Shown here one piece after another: positions 9,812 through 23,024 of a stretch of 64,000 nt of DNA. The position numbers and the translations under genes are program-made. How positions within the stretch are numbered: position 1 is the stretch's first letter; each line of letters begins with the position of its first letter. The notes under the pieces are model-generated. The model had not been told where the DNA came from. It saw nothing but the letters and a program-made list of their open reading frames with translations, and did no database searches. Source of the stretch: Oceanisphaera pacifica (lineage in GTDB: Bacteria; Pseudomonadota; Gammaproteobacteria; Enterobacterales; Aeromonadaceae); assembly GCF_017498065.1 (NCBI RefSeq), contig NZ_JAGDFX010000008.1, positions 1 through 64,000 of the forward strand. The letters are read 5' to 3'.

Positions 9812-9842
9812 GCGTTCTTACTGTTGCTACTACACTCGTGCC

Positions 9843-11807
9843 TTACTTGGGGGTGGCGGGTGAAATAGGTTGTGCAGGTTTAGCGATTAAAGAGCGGGTG
9901 TCTTCAATGGCTTCGGTGATAATCACTTGCACCGTTTGACCCAACTCATACAAGGTTTCTTTGTCTAAGTAGACGCGGCCATTGTCCCAGCTGCATTCTA
10001 AACGGTCACGATTAGCTAAAATCAGTGATGACGGCATAAAGACGCCCGCCCCGTTTTCTTGTAAACGTAACCGTACACCGCCTCGGCTTACATCGACAAT
10101 ATCTGCGTCAAACACCTTGCCCTCGGCAACCGCTGGTTGCAAGAAACGCACGTATAACCAATCGGCAATATCGCGCTCGGCACGGCGGTGCATACGGCGC
10201 TGTTCCGACAAATGCACAGCCAGCTCATCACTTGGCACAAAGGCGTCGTGCGCTTGCTCAGTTAAAATCGCCTTAATTAAGCGATGGTTAACAATGTCGC
10301 CATATTTACGAATCGGTGAGGTCCAGGTGGCGTACGCTGTTAGGCCTAAACCAAAGTGTGGCCCAGGTGTTGGGCTCATCATGGCGAAAGATTGATAACG
10401 GCGGGTGCGGCTATCTAAATAGCTGGTTTCGCGCTCATCTACCCAACGGCGTAGGGCACAAAAGCCGTCTAGAGTAGATAAGGTAGCAGGGTCAAAGGGG
10501 GCGTCGTGAGCCTGTAAAAGCTCAGTTAGGCCGTCCATTTTCTCGGGATCAAAACCAGTATGTACGTTAAAAATACCGGTGCCAATACGCTCGTTTAACC
10601 AGTTGCCACAGGCTAAGTTAGCAGCAATCATCGACTCTTCAACCATTTGGTTAGCGATACGGCGATAATCAACCAAGATGGCGGTCACGCTGCTGTCGGC
10701 ATCCAATGCAAAACGAAAGTCGGGTCTGTCTTTAAATACAATGGCGTGTTTGGCGCGCCAAGCGTTGCGCACTAATGTGAATTCATTCATTTGGCGCAGT
10801 TGTTCAGCTATGTCTTCAGTTGCTGGCTGCCAATCACCAATTTCTTCAATCCAGTCAGATACTTGGTCGTAGCTTAACCGAGCATGTGAGCGTATATTTG
10901 CCGCAAAGAACTCGGCGTTATCATCAACTTTGCCTTCAAAATCGATAAATAAGCGCGCGCATAATACAGGGCGCTCAACGCCTTCTTGCAGCGAGCAGAG
11001 TTCATCGGCCAGGGTGCGCGGTAACATAGGAATGTTGCGACCAGGCAAATAAACGGTAAAGGCACGCTCGGCGGCCACTTTATCCATGGCGCTGTTGTGA
11101 GCCACATAAGCGGTAGGATCGGCAATGGCAACTAATAGCTCCCAGCCGTTTTCTAAGCGCTTAATGCTCAGTGCGTCATCCATATCGAGGGTAGACTCAC
11201 CGTCGATAGTGAAGAAAGGCACATCGGTGAGATCGCGTCGCGGTAATTTTTCTTCTACCTGCTGCCACTCGGCTTGGTCTGCGGGAGCTTGATTGGCAAG
11301 TTTGTTACGAGCCAACACCACCCACCAAGGAGCGATAGGATCACTCGTACCCGCAATCACTTCTACCACATTGGCAAAAAAACCATTATCTTTTAGCGCA
11401 TGGCGAGTTAATTCACCTAACACCCAGTCGCCTTCTTTCAAGCTTTTTTCATCAATACCTTTGGCGGCACGAGCTTTAATGGCGTCTTTCATTAAGGGAT
11501 GATCGGGCACAATATTTAAACGGTCACGAAACCACTTAACCCGGCCAACAAAGCGCGTAACACCGGCTTCAATCAGGGTTTCTGGCTCTACCAGCTCGCG
11601 ATCGTTTTCGGTGCGCACTATGGCGGTAATGTGATCGCCATGCATGACTTTCTTCATGTGAGGCGGTGGAATAAAGTAGCTTTCTTTCTCGCTGACTTCT
11701 AAAAAGCCAAATGCTTTAGAGGTACCTTTAACAACACCTTCTTTAATAGGAAGGTCTTCACGCATTTGCTGCTTTAGCTGAGCTAATAGGGGGTTGTTTT
11801 GAAACAT
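9843..11807 (-). CDS. rnb: Exoribonuclease II
   Basis: This 3'-5' processive exoribonuclease degrades unstructured mRNA. The 654 residues align from the first residue (MFQNNPLLAQLKQQ) to the end with E. coli RNase II (644 aa). It has two N-terminal cold-shock domains (including the SYFIPPPHMKKVMHGD segment), the RNB catalytic domain (about 190-520) with the metal-binding aspartates in TIDGESTLDMDDAL, the PGPHFGLGLTAYATWTSPIRKYGD block, and a C-terminal S1 domain (about 555-645). It appears to be a single-gene unit with its own terminator. Confidence 0.96.
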   Translation of the reverse strand: MFQNNPLLAQLKQQMREDLPIKEGVVKGTSKAFGFLEVSEKESYFIPPPHMKKVMHGDHITAIVRTENDRELVEPETLIEAGVTRFVGRVKWFRDRLNIVPDHPLMKDAIKARAAKGIDEKSLKEGDWVLGELTRHALKDNGFFANVVEVIAGTSDPIAPWWVVLARNKLANQAPADQAEWQQVEEKLPRRDLTDVPFFTIDGESTLDMDDALSIKRLENGWELLVAIADPTAYVAHNSAMDKVAAERAFTVYLPGRNIPMLPRTLADELCSLQEGVERPVLCARLFIDFEGKVDDNAEFFAANIRSHARLSYDQVSDWIEEIGDWQPATEDIAEQLRQMNEFTLVRNAWRAKHAIVFKDRPDFRFALDADSSVTAILVDYRRIANQMVEESMIAANLACGNWLNERIGTGIFNVHTGFDPEKMDGLTELLQAHDAPFDPATLSTLDGFCALRRWVDERETSYLDSRTRRYQSFAMMSPTPGPHFGLGLTAYATWTSPIRKYGDIVNHRLIKAILTEQAHDAFVPSDELAVHLSEQRRMHRRAERDIADWLYVRFLQPAVAEGKVFDADIVDVSRGGVRLRLQENGAGVFMPSSLILANRDRLECSWDNGRVYLDKETLYELGQTVQVIITEAIEDTRSLIAKPAQPISPATPK

Positions 11808-11879
11808 ATATAGAAACCTGTCGAAATATGCAGCTGACTATACGGATTTACCTTCTTAAAGCCAAGAAGTCCTTAACTC

Positions 11880-12815
11880 TTAGACAGGGGTGAGTTGCGT
11901 GATATCGGGTTGCCCTAGATCATTTACTTGGGTATCTAACAAATAACGACAGCGGCCTAATGCCGCTTCAACGCCGGGGTTCCACGCTTGTGACAAACGT
12001 GCAAGCTGCTGTTGACCTAAGCGAGTTTGTAAGCTGTCGCCTATGATCACCTCTAATCCTTGGCGATGAGCGTGTGTGACTAATTGCTGACAGTCATTCA
12101 GGCCGCCTATTTGGGCGGGTCTAAGCACAACGGCGTTAAGCTCGGCAAATGGAGCAGGCAGGCGAATGCTCTTGGTATCGTTTGCATAACGCACTAAATC
12201 AAAGGCGACTGGCATTTGATATTGCTGTGCAAGGTGTTGGCCTGTAGCCATGTCTGATGCAGGGTCGAGCAGCCAATCGATGCGTTGTCGGTCAACGCGC
12301 TGCCATAAGCCTAATAACTGCTCGGCGGTTAGGTGACCACCGGCATCTAACACCAAGCGCACATAGGGTGCTAACAAACAAAGCTCTCGCACTAAGCCTG
12401 CATCGTATTGCACATCGCCCGTTAGCGTTAAGCAGGCGCGATTAGGCTGTATTCTGCGACAGCGCCATGCGCGCACTATGGGATCTCTTGGGCCCTCTAA
12501 CAAAGGCAGGGTGGAGGCGGAATCTTCATTATTAGACAAAGCGGAGCTGACCTGTGCCAAAGCGCAATCAATGCCAAATTGCACGGCTGCTGTGGTGGCG
12601 CGATGAGGCAGGCCATTGCGCAGCCGTTGGCAAGCGAGACGTAAATCTTCTTCTATCGCTAATAAGGATTCAGCAGATGCAGCAGGAGGTGGGGCAATTT
12701 CGCCCCAAAAGCCGTCGATATTGATATAAAAGCCAGTGCGCTGTACTAAGGTGGTGTTATCAATGACTCGCGTCATGGTTAGCGGCAGCTGATAGCGATA
12801 AGTCGTTATTTGCAT
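11880..12815 (-). CDS. menC: o-Succinylbenzoate synthase-like enolase-superfamily protein, catalytic lysines missing
   Basis: This 311-residue protein resembles MenC, the dehydratase of menaquinone synthesis. It has the N-terminal capping domain (about 1-95) and a barrel with metal-ligand candidates D157 (LVLDAGG), D184 (LLDP) and D206 (AFD). It departs from the family at the catalytic residues. The KxK motif expected near 128-133 reads RACLTLTG with no lysine, and the second catalytic lysine is R232 (VVLRPAQIGG). GDSLQTRLGQQQL near 259 still resembles the SS(I/L)ESSLG strand. It is divergent from menA, which supports a menaquinone link. Options are a degenerate MenC, a member with a different mechanism, or a non-catalytic paralogue. 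The family call is fair but the activity is doubtful. Confidence 0.65.
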   Translation of the reverse strand: MQITTYRYQLPLTMTRVIDNTTLVQRTGFYINIDGFWGEIAPPPAASAESLLAIEEDLRLACQRLRNGLPHRATTAAVQFGIDCALAQVSSALSNNEDSASTLPLLEGPRDPIVRAWRCRRIQPNRACLTLTGDVQYDAGLVRELCLLAPYVRLVLDAGGHLTAEQLLGLWQRVDRQRIDWLLDPASDMATGQHLAQQYQMPVAFDLVRYANDTKSIRLPAPFAELNAVVLRPAQIGGLNDCQQLVTHAHRQGLEVIIGDSLQTRLGQQQLARLSQAWNPGVEAALGRCRYLLDTQVNDLGQPDITQLTPV

Positions 12816-12962
12816 GGTGAGCCTTCTGTTATATCTTCACATAAAAATAACATGCTACTGAGGTGCTGACTAGCGATCGATATTGATATTAGTTAAAGCA
12901 TAACGAATCTGTCTTGGTTACCATAACTTATTGCATTCACTACGTTAAAAGATAAAAAATTC

Positions 12963-13841
12963 ATGTCATTACACTCTTGGTTATTAGCGATTCGGCTTAA
13001 AACACTACCTTTAACGCTGGCTGCTATTTTATTAGGCGCCGGCAGTGCGGCCAAGGCGGACAGTTTTAATGCTGTTGTTTTATTACTGGCACTCACCACA
13101 GCGTTATTACTACAAATATTATCGAATATAGCCAATGACTATGGCGACGGAGTACGAGGCACAGATTCAGGTGCGCGTACTGGCCCCACTCGAGTGTTGG
13201 CGTCTGGACAAGTGAGTGCGGTGCAATTACAGCAAGCCATGAAGGCGGTAGGCCTGTTCGCCGTGGTGTCGGGCTTATTATTATTGTGGCAGGCGTTGGG
13301 CAGCAATATTAGCGCTTGGTTAGGCTTTATCGCTCTAGGAGTATGTGCGCTATTAGCCGCACTGGGCTACACCTTAGGTCGGCGCCCTTATGGCTATTTG
13401 GGCTTGGGTGATATTGCGGTGTTTATCTTTTTTGGCCCGGTTGCGGTATTAGGTACCCATTATTTAATGCAACATCAGCTAACAGGTACGGCTGGCTGGG
13501 CGGCGCTAACGTCGGGGTTATTGTCGGTAACTGTATTGAATATTAACAACATTCGCGATCTTGAGGCAGATTTAATCGCAGGTAAACACACTTTGGCATT
13601 GCGGTTAGGTTTAGCCGGTGCCCGCATTTATCAGCTATTGCTATTAGCGGTGGTGGTATTGGCGGGCAGCCAAATTATGCAGGGAGTGGGCTTTTTAAGT
13701 TTGCTGGCACTGTGGCCATTAAGCAAAGCACTAATGCAAGTGTTAACCGTAACGGGCGGTGAGTTAAATCGCACCCTAGCGCTTACCGCCCAAGGCGCAC
13801 TGCTGTTTTGTGGATTACTGGCGTTGGGGTTAGCTTGGTAA
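12963..13841 (+). CDS. menA: 1,4-Dihydroxy-2-naphthoate polyprenyltransferase
   Basis: This 292-residue inner-membrane UbiA-family enzyme attaches the polyprenyl chain to DHNA, the step before menaquinone methylation. It has about eight or nine hydrophobic helices. The first Asp-rich motif is ILSNIANDYGDGVRGTDSG and the second is NINNIRDLEADLIAGKHTL, both close to E. coli MenA. Menaquinone is the electron donor of the fumarate reductase encoded 6 kb away, which makes functional sense. No strong ribosome site precedes the ATG. It is divergent from the MenC-like gene. Confidence 0.92.
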   Translation: MSLHSWLLAIRLKTLPLTLAAILLGAGSAAKADSFNAVVLLLALTTALLLQILSNIANDYGDGVRGTDSGARTGPTRVLASGQVSAVQLQQAMKAVGLFAVVSGLLLLWQALGSNISAWLGFIALGVCALLAALGYTLGRRPYGYLGLGDIAVFIFFGPVAVLGTHYLMQHQLTGTAGWAALTSGLLSVTVLNINNIRDLEADLIAGKHTLALRLGLAGARIYQLLLLAVVVLAGSQIMQGVGFLSLLALWPLSKALMQVLTVTGGELNRTLALTAQGALLFCGLLALGLAW

Positions 13842-13933
13842 TAATAGTAATAGAGCTATCCGCACAACGTAAGGTATTTTTTTGCATGTTCAGCTTTGCT
13901 TTTATAATTGAGATCTGATTTACTGGGATCTAT

Positions 13934-14020
13934 CTTGTCGGAGTGCTCTATAAGAGCTGAGACCACCAATGTGGGATCCGTTGAACCTGATCAGGCTAGT
14001 ACCTGCGTAAGGGAAGCAAG
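13934..14020 (+). promoter_or_regulatory. TPP riboswitch (thi box) of the thiamine operon
   Basis: The conserved aptamer elements appear in order: GCTGAGACC (13956-13964), GGATCCGTTGAACCTGATCAGG, and GCGTAAGGGAAGC ending at about 14018. P1 is CTTGT (13934-13938) with GCAAG (14016-14020). It sits 90 nt upstream of thiC. Thiamine pyrophosphate binding is known to shut such operons off. The expression platform is discussed in the findings. Confidence 0.93.
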
Positions 14021-14096
14021 TGAGAGTATAGCGTACATTCTTCTGCTGTATTCTTCATCAACACTCCTGACAAGCTTTTTCACCAACATGGATTAA

Positions 14097-17614
<3,518 letters not shown>

Positions 17615-17615
17615 T

Positions 17616-18401
17616 ATGCTAAAAGATGGCGAACTGAGTGTTGATGAGCTTAGCGATAGCGAATTTATGCGCTACAGCCGACACTTATTGCTGGACGAAG
17701 TTGGCGAAACCGGTCAGCTCAAGCTGAAGCAGGCTTCTATATTGGTGGTAGGGTTAGGGGGGCTTGGTTCCCCTGCTGTGCAATACTTGGCTGCGGCGGG
17801 GGTGGGCACCTTGTGGGTTGCGGACTTTGACCATATTGAGATGAGTAACTTACAGCGCCAGACCCTGTATGATATGGACGTATTAAAGCAAAGTAAGGCA
17901 GAAACCGCGCGTATTAAGCTACAACAGCTCAATCCCGAAGTAGAAGTGATCGCCATCCATCAACAACTCGATGAGCAGAACCTGCCGGATTTTGTATCTG
18001 AAGTCGATTTAGTATTGGACTGCACCGACAATATTTTAATTCGTCAACAGCTCAATGCGGCCTGTTATAAAGCACAAACACCGCTCATTGTGGGGGCGGC
18101 TATTCGCTTTGAAGGTCAATTGCTAGCACTCGATCCTAAGCGAGACCATGGCTGTTATCGTTGTTTGTATGGCACCGATATTGGTGAGCAGCTTAATTGT
18201 AGTAATTCTGGTGTTATTGGTCCTGTGGTGGGCACTATTGGTCTGCTACAGGCATTGGAAGCCATTAAATATTTCACTGACACGGGCGTAGTGCCTTGGG
18301 GTGAATTAAAACTGTTTGATGCTAAACATCATAGTTGGCACGGCTTGCGGGTACCTAAAGATCCTGCTTGCCCGGTATGTGGACTCAAGGGAGAGAAATG
18401 A
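17616..18401 (+). CDS. thiF: ThiS adenylyltransferase
   Basis: This 261-residue E1-like enzyme adenylates the ThiS C-terminus for thiazole sulfur transfer. The nucleotide motif VVGLGGLGSPAVQYLAAAGVG is near 45-65. Zinc ligands are CYRC and CPVC (about residues 185 and 255). The SNSGVIGPVVG segment with the preceding cysteine matches the ThiF/MoeB crossover loop. Position between thiDE and thiS favours ThiF over MoeB. It starts 1 nt after thiDE and its stop overlaps the start of thiS. Confidence 0.93.
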   Translation: MLKDGELSVDELSDSEFMRYSRHLLLDEVGETGQLKLKQASILVVGLGGLGSPAVQYLAAAGVGTLWVADFDHIEMSNLQRQTLYDMDVLKQSKAETARIKLQQLNPEVEVIAIHQQLDEQNLPDFVSEVDLVLDCTDNILIRQQLNAACYKAQTPLIVGAAIRFEGQLLALDPKRDHGCYRCLYGTDIGEQLNCSNSGVIGPVVGTIGLLQALEAIKYFTDTGVVPWGELKLFDAKHHSWHGLRVPKDPACPVCGLKGEK

Positions 18402-18601
18402 TGCAAATAACACTAAATGATAAAACCATGATGTTGACAGAAGGCATTACTCTTGCCGAGCTATTGCTACAACTTGAACAAGATAAGCCGGGTGTGGCAG
18501 TGGCACTAAACAAAGAAGTGGTTGCGCGTAGCCAATGGACTAAGCACACCTTGAATACAAACGATAATATTACCCTATTTCAAGCCATAGCAGGAGGCTA
18601 A
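18401..18601 (+). CDS. thiS: Sulfur carrier protein ThiS
   Basis: This 66-residue ubiquitin-like protein ends in the obligatory Gly-Gly (FQAIAGG), which carries the thiocarboxylate used to build the thiazole. The length equals E. coli ThiS and the N-terminus MQITLND matches. A preceding ATG at 18398 is also possible. The GGGAG at 18389-18393 is better spaced for 18401. It lies between thiF and thiG with a 1-nt gap to thiG. Confidence 0.93.
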   Translation: MQITLNDKTMMLTEGITLAELLLQLEQDKPGVAVALNKEVVARSQWTKHTLNTNDNITLFQAIAGG

Positions 18602-18602
18602 C

Positions 18603-19370
18603 ATGAGTCTTACCATTGCCGATAAAACCTTTAACTCTCGTCTTTTTACTGGAACCGGTAAATTTGCTAATAGCCAACAGATGAAAGACGCCTTTTTTGC
18701 CGGTGGTTCAGAGATGGTCACTATGGCAATGAAACAGGTTGATTTAGTGAACCACAGTGATGACATCTTGCCGCCGTTATTGGAATTAGGTGTACACTTA
18801 TTGCCTAATACCGCTGGCGCATACACGGTCGAAGAGGCATTATTTGCGTCCCGTTTGGCGCGTGAGGCGTTGGGAACTAAGTGGGTGAAGTTAGAAGTAC
18901 ACCCAGATCCTAAGTATTTGTTGCCTGACCCAATAGAAACATTAAAAGCGGCAGAAATTTTAGTGAAGGAAGGTTTTATCGTACTGCCCTATTGCAGTGC
19001 GGATCCGTTACTGTGTAAACGGTTAGAAGAAGTCGGTTGTGCTGCTGTTATGCCACTGGGTGCGCCTATAGGTACCAATAAAGGTCTAGTAACGCACGAC
19101 TTTCTGCAAATTATTATCGAACAGGCCAATGTTCCTGTGATTGTAGATGCGGGTATAGGTGCACCAAGCCATGCTGCCTATGCAATGGAATTAGGCGCGG
19201 ATGCGGTATTAGTAAATTCTGGAATCGCCAGGGCAAAAGATCCTGTTGCCATGGCAAGCGCTTTTAAGCTAGCGGTCGAGTCTGGCCGCCAAGCTTATTT
19301 AGCCGGCCTGCCGAGCAAAAGCCAATATGCCCAAGCTACCAGCCCGCTTACTAACTTTTCTCAAAAATAG
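18603..19370 (+). CDS. thiG: Thiazole synthase
   Basis: This 255-residue TIM-barrel enzyme condenses deoxyxylulose phosphate, dehydroglycine and ThiS-thiocarboxylate. The catalytic lysine is K96 in [17 protein letters not shown]. The phosphate-binding [29 protein letters not shown] block is intact. It is the last gene of the operon and a strong terminator follows. No thiH follows it, so dehydroglycine must be made by a ThiH or ThiO encoded elsewhere. Confidence 0.96.
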   Translation: MSLTIADKTFNSRLFTGTGKFANSQQMKDAFFAGGSEMVTMAMKQVDLVNHSDDILPPLLELGVHLLPNTAGAYTVEEALFASRLAREALGTKWVKLEVHPDPKYLLPDPIETLKAAEILVKEGFIVLPYCSADPLLCKRLEEVGCAAVMPLGAPIGTNKGLVTHDFLQIIIEQANVPVIVDAGIGAPSHAAYAMELGADAVLVNSGIARAKDPVAMASAFKLAVESGRQAYLAGLPSKSQYAQATSPLTNFSQK

Positions 19371-19407
19371 TTCTAAACTGAGCGGTTGAATAGGCTGATC
19401 TAGAATA

Positions 19408-19448
19408 AAGAGCCTCTACAAATGTGTTTGTAGAGGCTCTTATCTTTT
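19408..19448 (+). terminator. Terminator of the thi operon, possibly bidirectional
   Basis: AAGAGCCTCTACAAA (19408-19422) pairs perfectly over 15 bp with TTTGTAGAGGCTCTT (19427-19441), with loop TGTG, followed by ATCTTTT. It lies between the convergent thi and frd operons and may serve both. Confidence 0.9.
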
Positions 19449-19487
19449 AAACATCCGATGGATTTGTATCATTTTGTAGAGGCGAAT

Positions 19488-19865
19488 TTATCCCCATAGC
19501 CAAATGCCAAGACAAAATAGACTCAATAAAGTGACTGCGCCATAGCAGGCGGCTTTCACTAAGCCATGTTGACGTACCTTTAAATCATGCAAGCCGTGGC
19601 GAATGCGGTGAGCTGCGTGAAATGCTGGTAGCACAATACAGGCTCCAATAAACACTAACCCCCAAAAACTAAAGAGCCCAGTATGGGCTTGCTGATAGCT
19701 GATTTCTATTAAGCCTAATGGCAAAAATAAGCCCAAATACAGCACTGTCGCGGGAATAAAGACTGCAAAGCAAATGCCACCACCACTAAATAATGCCCAC
19801 CAAATAGGTTCGTCGCTGCGCTTAATGGCTTTTGTTGCTTTGGTTTGTTGGATATCAGGTTTCAT
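19488..19865 (-). CDS. frdD: Fumarate reductase membrane subunit D
   Basis: This 125-residue integral membrane anchor has three hydrophobic helices, preceded by KRSDEPIWWALFSGGG, the FrdD signature. With FrdC it binds menaquinol and docks the FrdAB catalytic head on the cytoplasmic face. The start at 19865 follows a GGAGG site. An upstream in-frame ATG at 19922 lies within frdC and is rejected. It overlaps frdC by 4 nt. Confidence 0.92.
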   Translation of the reverse strand: MKPDIQQTKATKAIKRSDEPIWWALFSGGGICFAVFIPATVLYLGLFLPLGLIEISYQQAHTGLFSFWGLVFIGACIVLPAFHAAHRIRHGLHDLKVRQHGLVKAACYGAVTLLSLFCLGIWLWG

Positions 19866-20245
19866 TGTGCGCCTCCAAACAAGTAACCAAATAATAAAAA
19901 TATCATAAATACCCCCAGCCATTGCCCTGCAATTAATAGGGTGGGTGGCAAAGCTTTTCCTGCAATACGAATGGGCATCACCCGCGGGAAAAGCTCAAAA
20001 AAAGTCCAAGCATGAAATAAGCTAGCTAACAGGGCAAGGCCATTAATGGCCAGCACCGGCGGTAGCGCCATAAAAGCGTGCCAGTGTTGCCATTGGCTTT
20101 CACCTTGCCCCAAGCTATAGATACCTGCGCTTAAGCAGAGTAAGAAAAACATTAGGGGTAATACGGTGGCCTCGCGCAGCATATAGGCTTTAAAGGCATT
20201 ATTTTTTAGCCACCAAGTTCTAGATAATGTTGGGCGATAACTCAT
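19862..20245 (-). CDS. frdC: Fumarate reductase membrane subunit C
   Basis: This 127-residue anchor has three hydrophobic helices. The N-terminus RPTLSRTWWLKNNAFKAYMLREATVLP corresponds to FrdC, including the RExT segment, and the HAWTFFELFPRVMPIRIAGK block follows. It shares the quinol sites with FrdD. It overlaps frdB by one base and frdD by four. Confidence 0.93.
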   Translation of the reverse strand: MSYRPTLSRTWWLKNNAFKAYMLREATVLPLMFFLLCLSAGIYSLGQGESQWQHWHAFMALPPVLAINGLALLASLFHAWTFFELFPRVMPIRIAGKALPPTLLIAGQWLGVFMIFLLFGYLFGGAQ

Positions 20246-20961
20246 TATTTCCCCCTAAATAATTGGATCAACATATCTTTGGCTGATTCAACCTTGGTTT
20301 GGTTAACGGCAGCCGCTGGGTCTACTTTTTGTGGGCAAACATCTGAGCAGTAGCCCACAAAGGTACAGCTCCAGGCGCCTTGCTCGCGGTTAAGCTGTGG
20401 CATGCGCTGCGCTTTACCCTGATCGCGACTATCTAAGTTATAGCGGTGCGCCAGTGTAATAGCGGCAGGGCCTAAAAACTCAGGGTTTAAACCAAACTGC
20501 GGGCAGGCGGAATAACACAAGCCACAATTAATGCAGTCAGAAAACTGCTGATATTTTGCCATTTGTGCCGGCGTTTGTTTATGGGGCTGGGCGGAGTCTG
20601 GCTCCTCGCTAATCAGATAGGGCTTAACGGCCTCAAGGTGCGTTAAAAAAGCGTCCATATCAACGATTAAATCGCGCTCTATGGGCAAGTGCGCTAAGGG
20701 TTCCAATAACAGGCCGTTAGGGTAGTCACGCAAAAAGGCTTTGCAGCCAAGTTTAGGTTGTCCATTGGCCATTACACCACAAGAGCCACAAATGGCCATG
20801 CGGCATGACCAGCGAAAACTTAAACTAGGGTCTAACTCTTCTTTAATATAATTGAGCGCATCTAATACCGAAGTGCTGTCGTTGTAGGGCACCTTAAACT
20901 CTTGCACAAAGGGGGTGCTGGAGGTTTCTGGTAAGTAGCGAGCCACACTAATGGTCATCAT
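20245..20961 (-). CDS. frdB: Fumarate reductase iron-sulfur subunit
   Basis: This 238-residue electron-transfer subunit carries electrons from quinol to FrdA. The ferredoxin-type cysteines lie in RMAICGSCG and the later KLGC. The [4Fe-4S] and [3Fe-4S] cysteines lie in [18 protein letters not shown] and nearby. The start at 20961 overlaps the frdA stop as ATGA. It is clearly the Frd rather than the Sdh form by its frdCD neighbours and sequence. Confidence 0.95.
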   Translation of the reverse strand: MMTISVARYLPETSSTPFVQEFKVPYNDSTSVLDALNYIKEELDPSLSFRWSCRMAICGSCGVMANGQPKLGCKAFLRDYPNGLLLEPLAHLPIERDLIVDMDAFLTHLEAVKPYLISEEPDSAQPHKQTPAQMAKYQQFSDCINCGLCYSACPQFGLNPEFLGPAAITLAHRYNLDSRDQGKAQRMPQLNREQGAWSCTFVGYCSDVCPQKVDPAAAVNQTKVESAKDMLIQLFRGK

Positions 20962-22775
20962 AAGGTTGTTCCTTCTTTAGCGGCATCGCTTTTTGCGGCG
21001 TCGCCATAAGCACGAACCGCAGGGGGCAATATTGAAGTATCAACCGCTTGCCAAGCAAGGCTGGCATCGGCATTAGGCTGGTAGTACACCAAGCTGTGTT
21101 GTAGAAAATTCGTGTCGTTACGGGTATTGCAATCGGCATCTAATCGCTGATGAGCCCCTCGAGACTCTCGGCGCTCCAACGCGGCTAAGCAGGTGGCTTC
21201 GGCAATATCTAAGCCAAAGCCCACTTCAATGCATTGCAGCAGCTCAGTGTTATAAGCGCGACTTTTATCGCTCAGCTGTACATCTTGATAGCGAGCTTTA
21301 AGTGTCCGAATGGTGGCCAGAGTTTGTTCCATACCCGCTTGGTCGCGATAAATACCGCAACCTTGCTCCATGGTCATTAATAACTCGCGCTTAATGGTCA
21401 CCCAGCTTTCTTGCCCTTGATGGTCACGAAGCTGTGTTAGGCGCTCTTGCTGAGCTTGCCATTGTGGGGCGAGATCAGACCATGGGCTATGTTCTTGGTG
21501 TAGCGCATGGGCCACGGCTTGCTCGCCGGCTAAGCGGCCAAACACTAATAGCTCAGTTAATGAGTTTGAGCCCAAGCGGTTAGCGCCATGTAAGCCCACA
21601 GAGGCACATTCGCCGGCAGCATATAAGCCTTTAATATGGGTTTGGCACTGGGCATCTGTGGTGATGCCGCCCATGGTGTAATGCACGGCGGGGCGCACGG
21701 GTATCGGTTGGGTGACGGGATCGACGTTAACGTAAGATTGTGCTAGTTCACAAATAAAGGGTAACCGCTCGTGTAAATAGTCTTTGCCGAGGTGGCGTAA
21801 GTCTAAATAGACCACGTCACTGTCGCCGTAACGACCGGTGCGACCGGCTTTTTGTTCATGCCAAAAAGCTTGCGATAATTTATCTCTAGGGCCCAGCTCC
21901 ATGTATTTATTCTGAGGTTGACCCCGCGGCGTTTCTGGCCCTAAGCCGTAATCTTGCAAATAGCGATAGCCGTCTTTATTAAGCATTAAACCGCCTTCGC
22001 CACGAGAGGCTTCGGTGATTAAAATACCTGACCCTGGGAGTCCGGTGGGGTGATATTGCACAAACTCCATATCGCGTAAGGGCACGCCATGGCGATAAGC
22101 CAGCGCCATACCATCACCAGTCACAATGCCGCCATTGGTGTTAAAGCGAAATAATCTACCCGCGCCACCCGTGGCTAAAATTACCGATTTAGCGCGAATT
22201 TGATGCAGCTCACCGGTGGCAATATCTAAGGCGATAATACCGGCAATGCGATCGCCATCTACTTGTTCTTTATCGACCAAGAGATCCAGTACAAAAAACT
22301 CATCTAAACGCTGAATTTCTGAAAAGCGTAATGAGGTTTGAAATAAAGTATGCAGCATATGAAAGCCGGTTTTATCGGCGGCAAACCAAGTGCGCTCTAT
22401 TTTCATGCCACCAAAGCGGCGCACTTGAATAGAGCCGTCTTGTTGTCGGCTCCAAGGGCAGCCCCAACGCTCCATTTGCACCAGCTCTTGATGCGCATGG
22501 CGCACAAAATAATCCACCACTGGCTGCTCTGCTAACCAGTCGCCACCGGCTATGGTGTCTTCAAGATGGGCGGCAAAGCTGTCGTCATGACGGGTAACTG
22601 CAGCGGCGCCCCCTTCAGCGGCAACCGTATGAGAGCGCATAGGGTATACCTTAGATACCAAGCCAATGCTGATGTCTTGGCCTTGTTGCTGCGCAAACTC
22701 AGCGGCGGCAATCGCGGCTCTTAACCCCGCGCCGCCACCACCGACTACCAGTACATCAAAATCATGCTGCTTCAT
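20958..22775 (-). CDS. frdA: Fumarate reductase flavoprotein subunit
   Basis: This 605-residue catalytic subunit reduces fumarate to succinate in anaerobic respiration. It has the N-terminal FAD motif [17 protein letters not shown], the covalent-FAD histidine in [13 protein letters not shown] (about H49), the [17 protein letters not shown] block, and the catalytic region with [19 protein letters not shown]. The start at 22775 gives [14 protein letters not shown], as in the family. ATGs at 22787 and 22871 are in frame but extend past the family N-terminus. It is first in frdABCD. Confidence 0.95.
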   Translation of the reverse strand: MKQHDFDVLVVGGGGAGLRAAIAAAEFAQQQGQDISIGLVSKVYPMRSHTVAAEGGAAAVTRHDDSFAAHLEDTIAGGDWLAEQPVVDYFVRHAHQELVQMERWGCPWSRQQDGSIQVRRFGGMKIERTWFAADKTGFHMLHTLFQTSLRFSEIQRLDEFFVLDLLVDKEQVDGDRIAGIIALDIATGELHQIRAKSVILATGGAGRLFRFNTNGGIVTGDGMALAYRHGVPLRDMEFVQYHPTGLPGSGILITEASRGEGGLMLNKDGYRYLQDYGLGPETPRGQPQNKYMELGPRDKLSQAFWHEQKAGRTGRYGDSDVVYLDLRHLGKDYLHERLPFICELAQSYVNVDPVTQPIPVRPAVHYTMGGITTDAQCQTHIKGLYAAGECASVGLHGANRLGSNSLTELLVFGRLAGEQAVAHALHQEHSPWSDLAPQWQAQQERLTQLRDHQGQESWVTIKRELLMTMEQGCGIYRDQAGMEQTLATIRTLKARYQDVQLSDKSRAYNTELLQCIEVGFGLDIAEATCLAALERRESRGAHQRLDADCNTRNDTNFLQHSLVYYQPNADASLAWQAVDTSILPPAVRAYGDAAKSDAAKEGTTL

Positions 22776-22857
22776 TGTTATGCTCATCCTATGCTGTACA
22801 TATTGGCTGCCAATAACCTTATATTTTGTCAGTCTATCAAACGCACTTATTGCCGTC

Positions 22858-22871
22858 TTGATGCTAAACAA
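22858..22871. promoter_or_regulatory. Candidate FNR box upstream of frdA
   Basis: TTGATGCTAAACAA matches the FNR consensus TTGATNNNNATCAA at 9 of 10 specified positions. It lies about 85 bp before the frdA start, the usual distance for an FNR-activated promoter. Frd operons are known FNR targets. The site is a pattern match only. Confidence 0.45.
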
Positions 22872-23024
22872 GTCTGTATTAGATTATTTTCAAGTATTAG
22901 GCATGGCGCACAATATGGAGTGCATGACGCAAGCGGGCGTTTGAATGCGGTTTTAATGTGGTGATTACCGAGCGCTAAGCGTAAGCTAAAACACTGAGGC
23001 AATCGCACAGGGGGTGGAATAACA

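Larger units (their letters stand above)
9292..9842. other. Intergenic region upstream of sbp, filled with dispersed repeats
   Basis: No credible gene was found in this 550-bp stretch. It should hold the sbp promoter on the minus strand. It also carries two oppositely oriented copies of the ACGGAA repeat (9521-9580 and 9665-9700), a GTCAGC-type repeat at 9467-9500 (CAGCTGTCAGCTTTAAGCC), a GTGAGG-family copy (9751-9774) and the rnb terminator. Confidence 0.6.
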
